Assembly: GCA_964409675.1 (NCBI GenBank)
Contig: CAYPEF010000024.1
Location: forward strand, 1 to 21,014
Direction of reading: 5' to 3'
Length of the DNA: 21,014 nucleotides
From: CAYMDD01 sp964409675
GTDB taxonomy: Bacteria > Pseudomonadota > Alphaproteobacteria > Rickettsiales > SXRF01
Translations under genes and position numbers: made by a program
In this document: positions 7,429 to 15,016 of the stretch, piece by piece
Layout: the number at the start of each line of letters is the position of its first letter
Position numbering within the stretch: the stretch's first letter is position 1
Notes under the pieces: generated by a model
The model's input: the letters and a program-made list of their open reading frames with translations, nothing else
What the model was told of the DNA's origin: nothing
The model's database searches: none

Positions 7429-7647
7429 ATGATGCGGCTGGCGGTGACGTGGGGGATGATGGCGCTATTACTGCCGCATGCGGCACTGGCCTATCTTGAT
7501 CCGGGAACGGGGAGCCTGTTCCTGCAAAGCCTGATCGCGGGCGCGGCCAGCCTTCTGCTGGCTGTTGCAATGGCATGGCGGCGGCTGGTTGCGAAAATCC
7601 GCAATTGCCGCGAAAGGCTGGTGCGAAAGCGGGATGAGCGGGAATGA
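7429..7647 (+). CDS. Small YLDPGTGS-motif membrane protein
   Basis: The 72-residue protein has a hydrophobic N-terminus (residues 4-21, signal peptide or membrane anchor), the motif YLDPGTGSLFLQ (22-33), a second hydrophobic helix (about 34-50), and a strongly basic tail (RRLVAKIRNCRERLVRKRDERE). The YLDPGTGS motif is one I recognise from small bacterial proteins found beside sulfatase-like and NoeA-like genes; no function is established to my knowledge. GGGG lies just before the ATG at 7429. Its stop overlaps the next gene's start as ATGA (7644-7647), so the two are probably translationally coupled. The 85-base gap after the sulfatase-like gene holds no clear terminator. Confidence 0.85.
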   Translation: MMRLAVTWGMMALLLPHAALAYLDPGTGSLFLQSLIAGAASLLLAVAMAWRRLVAKIRNCRERLVRKRDERE

Positions 7648-9044
7648 GCGGCATGCCCACCAGAGATCCCGCGTCGCTACGCGATCCGAATGGACGGGTT
7701 TACCGGATGGATAACCGCATATTCCGTACGGTCGCGCCTGCCGGGGCGCAGGCGTTCGAGGCCGTATGGCGGGCGGGGATTCTGCAGAAGATGGCGGAGC
7801 GCGGACATATGATTGGCGCACGCCTGCTGGAGGCGTCTGATCCACTGCATGCCGGAATCGACAATACCGCAGCGTATGTGCTGGAGCATCCGGTTCTGCC
7901 GCTGATCACCTATCCGTATGAATGGCCGTTCGGTGCGCTGAAGCAGGCGGCGCTTGCGCATCTGGATTTGCATCTGGCGCTGCTGGAAGAAGGGTTTACG
8001 CTCTCGGACGCTTCCGCGTTCAATATGCAGTTTATCCGTGGGCGGGCGCTGCATATGGATGTGCTCTCAGTCACCCCCTACCGGGATGGGGAGCCGTGGA
8101 TAGGATACCGGCAGTTCTGCCGCGAGTTTCTCTATCCGCTGATGCTTGAAGCGGCAACGGGGCTTCCCGCTGCGCCGTATTTGCGGGCGACGCTGGAGGG
8201 AATAACGGCGGGAGAATTGCTCCGCCTGATGCCATGGCATGCGCGGATAAAGCCGGGCTTTGCGCTGCATGCGGCATTGCCGGCCATGGCGGAGCGGCGT
8301 GAATGGAAAAAGAGGGATAATAATACGCGGAATATTCCCAAGCTTTCCCGTAAACGCTTGCGCGGCCTGCTGCTGCATCTGCGCCTGCTTGTGGAAAACG
8401 AGCGGCTGAAAGCGGTGAAGACGCAGTGGAATGAATATGCACCTTCCGGCATTTACACGGCGGAAGGATTGCGGGCCAAGCAGGATGCGGTGAAAGCGTT
8501 CGCGCATGCGCACCTGCCGGCGCTTCTGCTTGATGTTGGCTGTCATCAGGGCGATTATGCCTTGTGCGCGCTGGAAGCGGGGGCCGCATCAGTAGTGGGA
8601 GTTGATTCGGACCGGGCGGCGGTGGAGAAGGCATGGGGCAGGGTGCAAGGAACGGAGTTCATGCCGCTGTTTATGGATATGGCCAATCCATCACCCTCGC
8701 ATGGCTGGCGCGGCAGGGAGCGAAGCGCGTTTGCGGCACGGGTGCGCCCGGACGCGGTGACGGCGCTGGCGATTATGCATCATTTGGTCATCGGGAGAAG
8801 TCTCCCGCTGGCGGAGGTGATGGATTATATTATATCGCTTGCACCGCGCGGGCTGATTGAATTCGTGCCGAAATCCGACCCGATGGTGGCTCGGATGCTA
8901 CGCTTCCGGACGGATATTTTCCCCGATTACACGCTGGAAGCGGCGCGGGCGCTGCTACGGGCGCGCGCGGAGGTCGTGCGGGAGGTTCCCCTGCCGGGAA
9001 GCGGGCGGGTGCTATTCGAGTTCCGCTTGCCTGATGCCCCGTAA
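7644..9044 (+). CDS. NoeA-like two-domain protein with C-terminal SAM methyltransferase domain
   Basis: This 466-residue protein resembles the nodulation-protein NoeA-like family. Its C-terminal part carries a class I SAM methyltransferase motif I, LDVGCHQGDYAL (296-307), with an acidic VVGVDSD (317-323) at the end of the second strand. The N-terminal 270 residues contain the family segments LRDPNGRVY (12-20), YPYEWPFGALKQAAL (90-104) and LSDASAFNMQF (120-130) followed by LHMDVLS (136-142). Asp122, Asn127 and Asp139 are spaced much like the catalytic Asp-Asn and metal-binding Asp of kinase or aminoglycoside phosphotransferase folds; I infer a kinase-like or degenerate kinase domain. No signal peptide is seen, so it is probably cytoplasmic. 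It overlaps the YLDPGTGS gene by 4 bp and precedes lolC by 18 bp. The acceptor substrate is unknown; an envelope glycan or lipid precursor is my guess. Confidence 0.85.
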   Translation: MSGMPTRDPASLRDPNGRVYRMDNRIFRTVAPAGAQAFEAVWRAGILQKMAERGHMIGARLLEASDPLHAGIDNTAAYVLEHPVLPLITYPYEWPFGALKQAALAHLDLHLALLEEGFTLSDASAFNMQFIRGRALHMDVLSVTPYRDGEPWIGYRQFCREFLYPLMLEAATGLPAAPYLRATLEGITAGELLRLMPWHARIKPGFALHAALPAMAERREWKKRDNNTRNIPKLSRKRLRGLLLHLRLLVENERLKAVKTQWNEYAPSGIYTAEGLRAKQDAVKAFAHAHLPALLLDVGCHQGDYALCALEAGAASVVGVDSDRAAVEKAWGRVQGTEFMPLFMDMANPSPSHGWRGRERSAFAARVRPDAVTALAIMHHLVIGRSLPLAEVMDYIISLAPRGLIEFVPKSDPMVARMLRFRTDIFPDYTLEAARALLRARAEVVREVPLPGSGRVLFEFRLPDAP

Positions 9045-9062
9045 ACGAGCATTATCCCGCGC

Positions 9063-10340
9063 ATGCTGACCTACGCTGAGAGACTGATTGCTTTTCGCTA
9101 CCTGCGCGCGCGGCGCGAGGAGGGGCTGATTTCGGTGATTGCCGTGTTTTCCCTGATTGGCATCGCGCTTGGGGTGGCGACGCTGATCGTGGTGCTCTCG
9201 GTGATGCGCGGTGTGCGCGAGGAAATGATTGAGAGTATTATCGGGCTGGAAGGGCATGTAACGGTGAGTTCCACCGGGCGGGGTATTCCTGATTATGATG
9301 CTTTAAGCGCGTCGATTCGCAATGTAGATGGGGTGAAAAGCGCCATTCCCATCGTGCAGGGGCAGGTGATGGCCAGCGGCAAGGGACAGGCGGCGGGGGC
9401 CATGATAAGTGGCATAAGACCGGAGGATATTCAGTATAAGCCGCTGTTGGCGAAGAAAATCACGCAAGGCGATTTATCGGCCTTCACGCGTGGCGAAGGG
9501 GTGGTGATCGGCCAGCGCATGGCGGAGCGCATGGGGCTAAAGGTGGGCGACAGCATCACGCTGATTTCGCCCGAAGGGCGCGCCACGCCCGCCGGGGTGG
9601 TGCCGCGGGTGAAGGCGTATCCCATTGCGGCGCTGTTCAGCATCGGCATGTTCGCCTATGATAACGGGCTGGTGGTGATGCCGTTTCGCGAAGCGCAGGT
9701 ATTTTTCAAGCTGAGCCAGCCGGCGCTGGAAGGCGAGCCGGAGCAGCTCGGCATGGCCTCGGCCATTGAGATTATTGGTACGGATGCGGATAAGGCGGAC
9801 CGGCTTGCGCGCGCGATTGCGCAGAACCTCACCTCCGATTACCGCATTTATGACTGGAAAAGCACCAACGGGCATATTTTCCGCGCTGTAATCGTGCAGC
9901 GTAACGTGATGTTCATGATTCTTACGCTGATTATCCTCGTGGCGTCGTTCAATATCGTCTCCAGCCTGATCATGCTGGTGCGGGAGAAGGGGCGGGATAT
10001 TGGCATTCTGCGCACGATGGGGGCGTCGCGCGGCATGGTGCAACGCATCTTCATCGCCAGCGGGATGAGCGTGGGCGTGGTGGGCTGCCTGAGCGGCGTG
10101 GCGCTGGGGCTTTTGATTGCGCTTAATACCGAAGCCATACAGCATTGGCTGGAGCGCATGACCGGACAGAAGCTGTTGGCCGATGAGCTATATTTCCTCT
10201 CCAGCCTGCCTGCGAAGGTGGATGGGTGGGAAGTGGCAAGCGTCGCGGCGATGGCGCTCGTGCTTTCCTTCCTCGCCTCGCTTTACCCGGCACGCAGGGC
10301 TTCACGCCTCGACCCGGCGGAGGTGCTGCGCTATGAGTGA
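9063..10340 (+). CDS. lolC: Lipoprotein-releasing ABC transporter permease LolC/LolE
   Basis: A 425-residue permease of the inner-membrane complex that extracts outer-membrane lipoproteins and hands them to LolA. It opens with YAERLIAFRYLRARREEG, typical of LolC/E, followed by TM1 (about 22-46), a large periplasmic MacB-type domain (about 47-275), then three C-terminal helices (about 280-305, 325-355 and 385-410) forming an FtsX-type domain. The REKGRDIGILRTMGAS segment on the cytosolic side and the C-terminal YPARRASRLDPAEVLRYE coupling motif are characteristic. The stop overlaps the lolD start by 8 bases. Only one permease gene is present here, as in many alphaproteobacteria, so it may act as a homodimer; LolC versus LolE cannot be distinguished. 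Confidence 0.94.
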   Translation: MLTYAERLIAFRYLRARREEGLISVIAVFSLIGIALGVATLIVVLSVMRGVREEMIESIIGLEGHVTVSSTGRGIPDYDALSASIRNVDGVKSAIPIVQGQVMASGKGQAAGAMISGIRPEDIQYKPLLAKKITQGDLSAFTRGEGVVIGQRMAERMGLKVGDSITLISPEGRATPAGVVPRVKAYPIAALFSIGMFAYDNGLVVMPFREAQVFFKLSQPALEGEPEQLGMASAIEIIGTDADKADRLARAIAQNLTSDYRIYDWKSTNGHIFRAVIVQRNVMFMILTLIILVASFNIVSSLIMLVREKGRDIGILRTMGASRGMVQRIFIASGMSVGVVGCLSGVALGLLIALNTEAIQHWLERMTGQKLLADELYFLSSLPAKVDGWEVASVAAMALVLSFLASLYPARRASRLDPAEVLRYE

Positions 10341-11004
10341 GGTATTAAAGCTTTCGCAGGTGCGGCGCACTTACAAGCAGGGCGGCAGGGAGCTGGAGGT
10401 GCTGCGCGGGATTGACCTCACATTGAACCCGGCGGAAGTGGCGGCATTGGTGGGACCGAGCGGCTCGGGAAAAACCACCTTGTTGCAGATCGCCGGGCTG
10501 CTGGACAGGCCGACGGCGGGAAACATTCATATCAACGGCGTCGACGCCAGCCGCGCTCGTGACGCAGAGCGCACGCAGCTGCGCGGCAGGCATATCGGCT
10601 TTGTCTATCAGTTCCACCAGCTACTGCCGGAATTCTCGGCGCTGGAAAATGTAATGATCCCGCAATTGATTAACGGGAAAACACCAGGACAGGCGAAGCA
10701 ACGCGCGGCACTTCTGCTGGAGAGCATGGGCTTGGGCAAGCGCCTGTCGCACCGTCCGGCACGGTTGTCCGGCGGCGAGCAGCAACGCGTGGCGATTGCG
10801 CGCGCGCCCGCCAATGCTCCGCCGCTGCTACTGGCCGATGAGCCAACGGGAAAACTGGACCCCGAGACGGCGGAAGAAGTGTTTATGTTTCTGATGCAGG
10901 CGGTGCGGGAGTACGGGTTGGCGGCGCTGATCGCCACGCATAATTACGATCTTGCGGCGCGCATGCACCGCACGGTGCGGTTGGAGCATGGGGTGGCTAT
11001 ATAA
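10333..11004 (+). CDS. lolD: Lipoprotein-releasing ABC transporter ATPase LolD
   Basis: A 223-residue ABC ATPase driving lipoprotein release with the LolC/E permease. It shows Walker A GPSGSGKT (41-48), the Q-loop and LolD-type segment FVYQFHQLLPEFSALENVM (90-108), the signature LSGGEQQ (145-151), Walker B LLLADEP (165-171) and the switch His203 in ATHNYD. The frame is open upstream, but the ATG at 10333 gives the family start (MSEVLKLSQVRRTY) and overlaps lolC by 8 bases. Two deviations are visible: ARAPANAP (157-163) where ARALANRP-type sequence is usual, and TGKLD with Lys174 where the D-loop region normally has Asn. Each could be a one-base change (for example AAA from AAC at 10852-10854). 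Confidence 0.95.
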   Translation: MSEVLKLSQVRRTYKQGGRELEVLRGIDLTLNPAEVAALVGPSGSGKTTLLQIAGLLDRPTAGNIHINGVDASRARDAERTQLRGRHIGFVYQFHQLLPEFSALENVMIPQLINGKTPGQAKQRAALLLESMGLGKRLSHRPARLSGGEQQRVAIARAPANAPPLLLADEPTGKLDPETAEEVFMFLMQAVREYGLAALIATHNYDLAARMHRTVRLEHGVAI

Positions 11005-11008
11005 TATC

Positions 11009-11028
11009 ATGCCGCCGTATGGCGGCAT
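11009..11028 (+). other. Stem-loop after lolD, possible weak terminator
   Basis: A perfect 8-bp stem (ATGCCGCC at 11009-11016, GGCGGCAT at 11021-11028) with a GTAT loop begins five bases after the lolD stop. No T tract follows, so it is either a 3'-end stabiliser or a weak or Rho-assisted stop. The rest of the gap to 11161 shows nothing I can identify. Confidence 0.4.
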
Positions 11029-11161
11029 CCGAAGGCCCGGCACCCAGATCCGCTCCAAGCAACGGGGTGACAATAACCGGATTAAAGTCCTGCTTAGTTT
11101 CTTGGCTTGGAAGCATAAGTAAGATATATAAAATCATCCGTTACATTCGTATTGAATACTG

Positions 11162-14100
11162 ATGCGCCAGAAACTCAGGAAATGCCTTATGCTCGCGCTG
11201 CTGTTGGTTGCGCCCGGGCAAGGCGTGCCTGCGGGGGAGGCGCGCCTGCCGGTGGTATCCGGGCAGGTGATCCGCGATTATGCGCGCATCCAGTTCGAAT
11301 GGCCGGTGCCGGTTTATATCAGCGCCTCCGCCAACGGAAATATCATTACCGTGACATTTGACCGCCGCGCCGATCCCGATTTCGGCATGATGCTGCGCCA
11401 GCTGCGCCCCTATGTCACCAGCGCTTCCGTTATCAATGGCGGCAAAGGCATGCGCCTGACCATGAACCGGGCGTACCGCATCCGCAGCTTTGTCAGCGGC
11501 AATGTCAGCGGGCTGGATATTCTGGGCATTCGCGCGGGTGTGGATACGCGCGAGGCCAACGTGAATGGCAGGCGGTCCACGGCACAGGTGGCGGGGCTCG
11601 ATAAGCCGGGTAAAAACACCATGAGCGCCGCGCGCGTCGCTTCGCTTGCGCCTGCCGCCGGCGGAAAACAGGAAGCGAAGAAAGCGACTGCGGAAAAATT
11701 AGCCGAAACTAAAGCGGAAACGCCGGCGGAGGCGAAGCAGGCCAAGGAACCGGAACCGCTTTCGGACGCTGAGGCCGCCGCCCTGCAAGCGTCGACGCGC
11801 CTTACCGCAACCGAGGGCGGGGAGCAGGGCGGAACGGACGCCGCTCCCGGGCCCGCCGCTACCAAGGCTGAAAGCGCGGATACGAATACCAAAGCCTCTT
11901 TTAAGCCTGCTGCTGCCCGCAGCGGCAGCGTGTTTGAAGCGGTTTTCCCGTGGAAACAGCGCGTGGCGGCGGCAACGTTCATGCGCGGCGGCTATCAGTG
12001 GGTGGTGTTCAGCAAGGCGGCGGCAGTGGATGTGTCGGAGATCAACGCGCAGTTGGCACCGCGGCAAGCGGAGGCGGCGCAGCTGTCTGCCGGGGACAGC
12101 ACGGTGCTGCGCATTCCACTGGAGAATTACCAGGGGGCGGAGCTGCACAAGGAAGCCGGCACATTCGCCTGGAAGCTGACATTGTTCGGGGAAAAGCGCG
12201 TGAGCGACAAGCCGCTGGAGGTGCAGGTGAATACCGAGACATCGCAGGGCTACGTATTCATCCCGGCGCTGGAAGCGGCGGATGCGGTGACGGTGTCCGA
12301 CCCCGATATCGGCGATGAACTGCTGGTGGTGCCGCTTTATGGCGACAACCAGAATATCGCCCCGGCACGCGGATTCGTCGATTTTACCCTGATGGAGAGC
12401 ACGCAGGGCGTGGTGGTGCAGAAGAAATCCGACGATGTGCGAGTAATGATGGCGCGTAACGGCATCCGCATTTCCACCGAAAAAGGCGCAACTCTCTCAC
12501 CCGATTTATCCGCCACGCAGAAAAAACCATCTCCGGCGACGCAGCAGAAAGGGGAGACGCTGTTTCCTTACGAGGAGTGGAAGCCGGCGGAAAGCACCCC
12601 GCTTTACAAGCAGGTTCAGCAATTCCGGCAGGAGATCGCCGCAGCGCCGACTTCAGCGGAGCGAAGCGAAAAAATGCAAATGATGGCGCAGTTCTACTTA
12701 GGCCAGGGCGAGACACCGGAGGCGCTTGGCATTCTGAACGAAATTAAGCGCGCCGACCCGAAATTTTACGAAACGCAGCGCCTGAGCGCCTTGTCCGGCG
12801 CGGCGGATTTCCTGCTCTACCGGTTCGGCGACGCGGCGGAGAATTTCAACGCGCTGGAGCTGAACGATTTGCCGGAGATTGCCTATTGGCGCGCCATGCT
12901 CTCGGAACTGCTGGGCGACAGCGAGCAGAAATTCGATTATATGGCTAATAACGATAAATATTTCAGCAAATACCCGCCGCTAATGCGCCAGCGCCTCGCC
13001 GTGTTTGCCGCCGATAGGGCGGTGGCGAACAAGCAGTATAACATGGCGCTGGCCATCTTCGACCAGCTCAATAAGGATGGGCTGATCAACGACATTGCCG
13101 ATTATGTCAATTACCTGATGGGCAAGATTTCGGTGGAAACCGGCAAGCAGAAGGAAGGTATGGAGCTGTGGCAGAAGCTTGCCGATACGCTGCGCGATTC
13201 CTCGGTGCGGGCGCGGGCGGAATATTCGCTGATTGCAACGGAATTGAAGCAGAACAGCATTACAAAAGACCAGGCGATCGACCGCTTGGAGCGGCTAGCG
13301 CTGATGTGGCGCGGCGACAGCCTGGAGCTGAATACGCTCAACATGCTGGGTGAGCTTTACCGCGACCGCAAGGACTGGCCGAACGCCATGCGCGTCTGGG
13401 CTGCCATGAACAGCGGCTTCCCCAATACGGAGCTGGCCACCGAAGCCGGTCGTAAAATGACGGAAGCCTTTGTGGCGCTGTTCGACGGCGACGATAAGGC
13501 AGGCATGACCTCGCTGGAGCGGCTGTTCCTTTATAACCAGTTTCATTACCTGACGCCGACTGATGATGTGGGCGACCGTATTGTGGAGCGCATGACGGAC
13601 GAGATGGTGGCGCTAGACCTGCTGGATCAGGCTTCCAACAATCTGGAGCAGCGCATGCAGTTCAAGTTCGAGCGCGAGGAGCGCAGTCGCGTAGGGGCGA
13701 AGCTCGCGCATATCTACCTCATGAACCACCAGCCGGACAAGGCAATGCGGGCCTTGCAGAATTCCGTCTATGGCAGCAATTCGCCCGCGCTGAACGAGGA
13801 GCGTACCTATCTTACGATCCGCGCGCTGGCTGGGCAGAAGGAATATGAAAGCGCGCTGCGCATGTTGGAAAATGATAAAACCCCGGAAGGGCAGGCCATC
13901 CGGCTGGATATCTACTGGCAGCAGAAGGACTGGCCGAAAGTGGCCTTGCTGATCGAGGGTGCCCTGAAAGCGCGCGCCAACCCGGCTGCGCCGCTAAGCA
14001 CCGAGGAAACCCGTATGGTGGTGCAACTGGCGCTGGCTTATGTTGCGCAAAGCGATATGGCGCAAGTGCGGTATTTGCGCGACTATTTCATGCCGATTAT

Positions 14101-14242
14101 GGAAGGCAACCCGGATAAATCGGTCTTTGAATTCGTCACCCGCAACGACGCGCCGCTGAACGTAGCCAATTTCGATGCGGTCATGCAGAATTTAAGCGAC
14201 GTGCGCCAGCAATTGACCGGCTATACGCCCAAGGCGATGTAG
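11162..14242 (+). CDS. Large exported helical-repeat (TPR-like) protein
   Basis: The 1026-residue protein begins with a signal peptide (residues 1 to about 26: basic MRQKLRK, then LMLALLLVAPG). Residues 30-130 form a beta-rich domain (RIQFEWPVPVYISASANGNIITVTFDR) reminiscent of AMIN-like envelope domains. An Ala/Lys/Glu/Thr-rich linker (about 145-245) is followed by a second beta-rich region (about 250-430). From about 480 to the end it is helical, with repeats of tetratricopeptide character such as the PNAMRVWAAMNSGFPNT and PDKAMRALQNSVYG helices. This points to a periplasmic scaffold or protein-interaction role; I know no specific function. The ATG at 11162 retains the basic n-region; ATG at 11189 is an alternative. 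It sits 157 bases after lolD and is probably a separate unit. Confidence 0.85.
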   Translation: MRQKLRKCLMLALLLVAPGQGVPAGEARLPVVSGQVIRDYARIQFEWPVPVYISASANGNIITVTFDRRADPDFGMMLRQLRPYVTSASVINGGKGMRLTMNRAYRIRSFVSGNVSGLDILGIRAGVDTREANVNGRRSTAQVAGLDKPGKNTMSAARVASLAPAAGGKQEAKKATAEKLAETKAETPAEAKQAKEPEPLSDAEAAALQASTRLTATEGGEQGGTDAAPGPAATKAESADTNTKASFKPAAARSGSVFEAVFPWKQRVAAATFMRGGYQWVVFSKAAAVDVSEINAQLAPRQAEAAQLSAGDSTVLRIPLENYQGAELHKEAGTFAWKLTLFGEKRVSDKPLEVQVNTETSQGYVFIPALEAADAVTVSDPDIGDELLVVPLYGDNQNIAPARGFVDFTLMESTQGVVVQKKSDDVRVMMARNGIRISTEKGATLSPDLSATQKKPSPATQQKGETLFPYEEWKPAESTPLYKQVQQFRQEIAAAPTSAERSEKMQMMAQFYLGQGETPEALGILNEIKRADPKFYETQRLSALSGAADFLLYRFGDAAENFNALELNDLPEIAYWRAMLSELLGDSEQKFDYMANNDKYFSKYPPLMRQRLAVFAADRAVANKQYNMALAIFDQLNKDGLINDIADYVNYLMGKISVETGKQKEGMELWQKLADTLRDSSVRARAEYSLIATELKQNSITKDQAIDRLERLALMWRGDSLELNTLNMLGELYRDRKDWPNAMRVWAAMNSGFPNTELATEAGRKMTEAFVALFDGDDKAGMTSLERLFLYNQFHYLTPTDDVGDRIVERMTDEMVALDLLDQASNNLEQRMQFKFEREERSRVGAKLAHIYLMNHQPDKAMRALQNSVYGSNSPALNEERTYLTIRALAGQKEYESALRMLENDKTPEGQAIRLDIYWQQKDWPKVALLIEGALKARANPAAPLSTEETRMVVQLALAYVAQSDMAQVRYLRDYFMPIMEGNPDKSVFEFVTRNDAPLNVANFDAVMQNLSDVRQQLTGYTPKAM

Positions 14243-14452
14243 CGCCGGTTATATTTTTCTAATTGTCCTTGGGCGCGGCGAAGACGTGATTCGGGGTCCC
14301 ATCTCTCGGCTGGCGCTAGCGGAGAAATGGGCCCGTGGGTGATGCTAACGCACCAACGAGGATGATGGCGTGGTAGTTATTATAATGGCATGTGACTAAT
14401 GCCGGTTTATTATTGCTATCGCCAAAAAGTGCGTTCAGCATTAGCGTGAGCG
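14243..14452. other. Gene-free interval with extensive potential RNA structure
   Basis: Lying between convergent gene ends, this 210-base stretch has no credible coding frame. It contains an imperfect hairpin (14294-14307 with 14322-14334, 12 pairs, one bulge and one mismatch), a small perfect stem (GGCAT 14387-14391, ATGCC 14399-14403) and a long-range pairing of ATGCTAACGCAC (14342-14353) with 14429-14441 (12 pairs, one bulge) that would enclose the small stem. It may be a structured 3' UTR, a noncoding RNA or an intergenic repeat. Confidence 0.4.
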
Positions 14453-14845
14453 TTATTTGCTCTGCGTAAAACCGCGTTTAACCGCCAGCGATTTGATAAT
14501 CGGTTCAATATCGGCGGGCAGAGCCTCTCCGCTTACTTCCTGATAGAGCGAACGCATGAGTTTTTCGCTTTTTCCATCCGCTTCGTCGGCGCACTGCGCA
14601 TCCACAATCAGACGCACGGCGACACTTTGCAGCGTGATGGGATGATTGGTGCGAAAAGCGGGAAGTTGACCGTTGGTGCGGTGGGAGCCGTCTTCATGCA
14701 GGTAGCGCAGAATGGTATTGCGAACAGCTTTTGCAGATGCGGAAGGAATGGGCTTCAATATGAAAAAGCATTTGCGGCAGAATGTGTCAATCTTTTGGCT
14801 TTCCTGCTCGGAGGGCGAAGGAGGGGTGACAGGGTGTCGTGCCAT
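14453..14845 (-). CDS. Hypothetical protein, 130 aa
   Basis: I do not recognise this protein. It is soluble-looking, with no signal peptide or membrane span. A polar Pro/Ser/Glu-rich N-terminus is followed by a CRKCFF segment (residues 23-28) and a basic helix-like stretch (ASAKAVRNTILRYLHED, about 36-52). The C-terminal half is mixed helical, ending in a basic VKRGFTQSK. The CxxC is a single pair, so no zinc site can be claimed. The ATG at 14843-14845 has a good AGGAAG four bases before it, which supports the gene. It follows the clpA terminator on the same strand with about 100 bases between, so it is likely transcribed alone. Confidence 0.65.
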   Translation of the reverse strand: MARHPVTPPSPSEQESQKIDTFCRKCFFILKPIPSASAKAVRNTILRYLHEDGSHRTNGQLPAFRTNHPITLQSVAVRLIVDAQCADEADGKSEKLMRSLYQEVSGEALPADIEPIIKSLAVKRGFTQSK

Positions 14846-14947
14846 GCTGCTTCCTGATGAATGGTGCGATACTGTATTGATGTATCCTGAGTGATTATCA
14901 GCGCTGCCGTTTAAAATGAATTATTTTTTCATTCAGAAGCCACGCGC

Positions 14948-14987
14948 AAAAAATTAACGCCGGGAGGTTTTGCAGGCTCCCGGCGTT
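14948..14987 (-). terminator. Intrinsic terminator of clpSA
   Basis: A perfect 11-bp inverted repeat (AACGCCGGGAG at 14956-14966, CTCCCGGCGTT at 14977-14987) with a 10-base loop is followed on the minus strand by AA and a run of six T. It lies about 30 bases after the clpA stop. Confidence 0.9.
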
Positions 14988-15016
14988 CTACCTTGAAGGG
15001 ATAGCTGAGGTAATCG

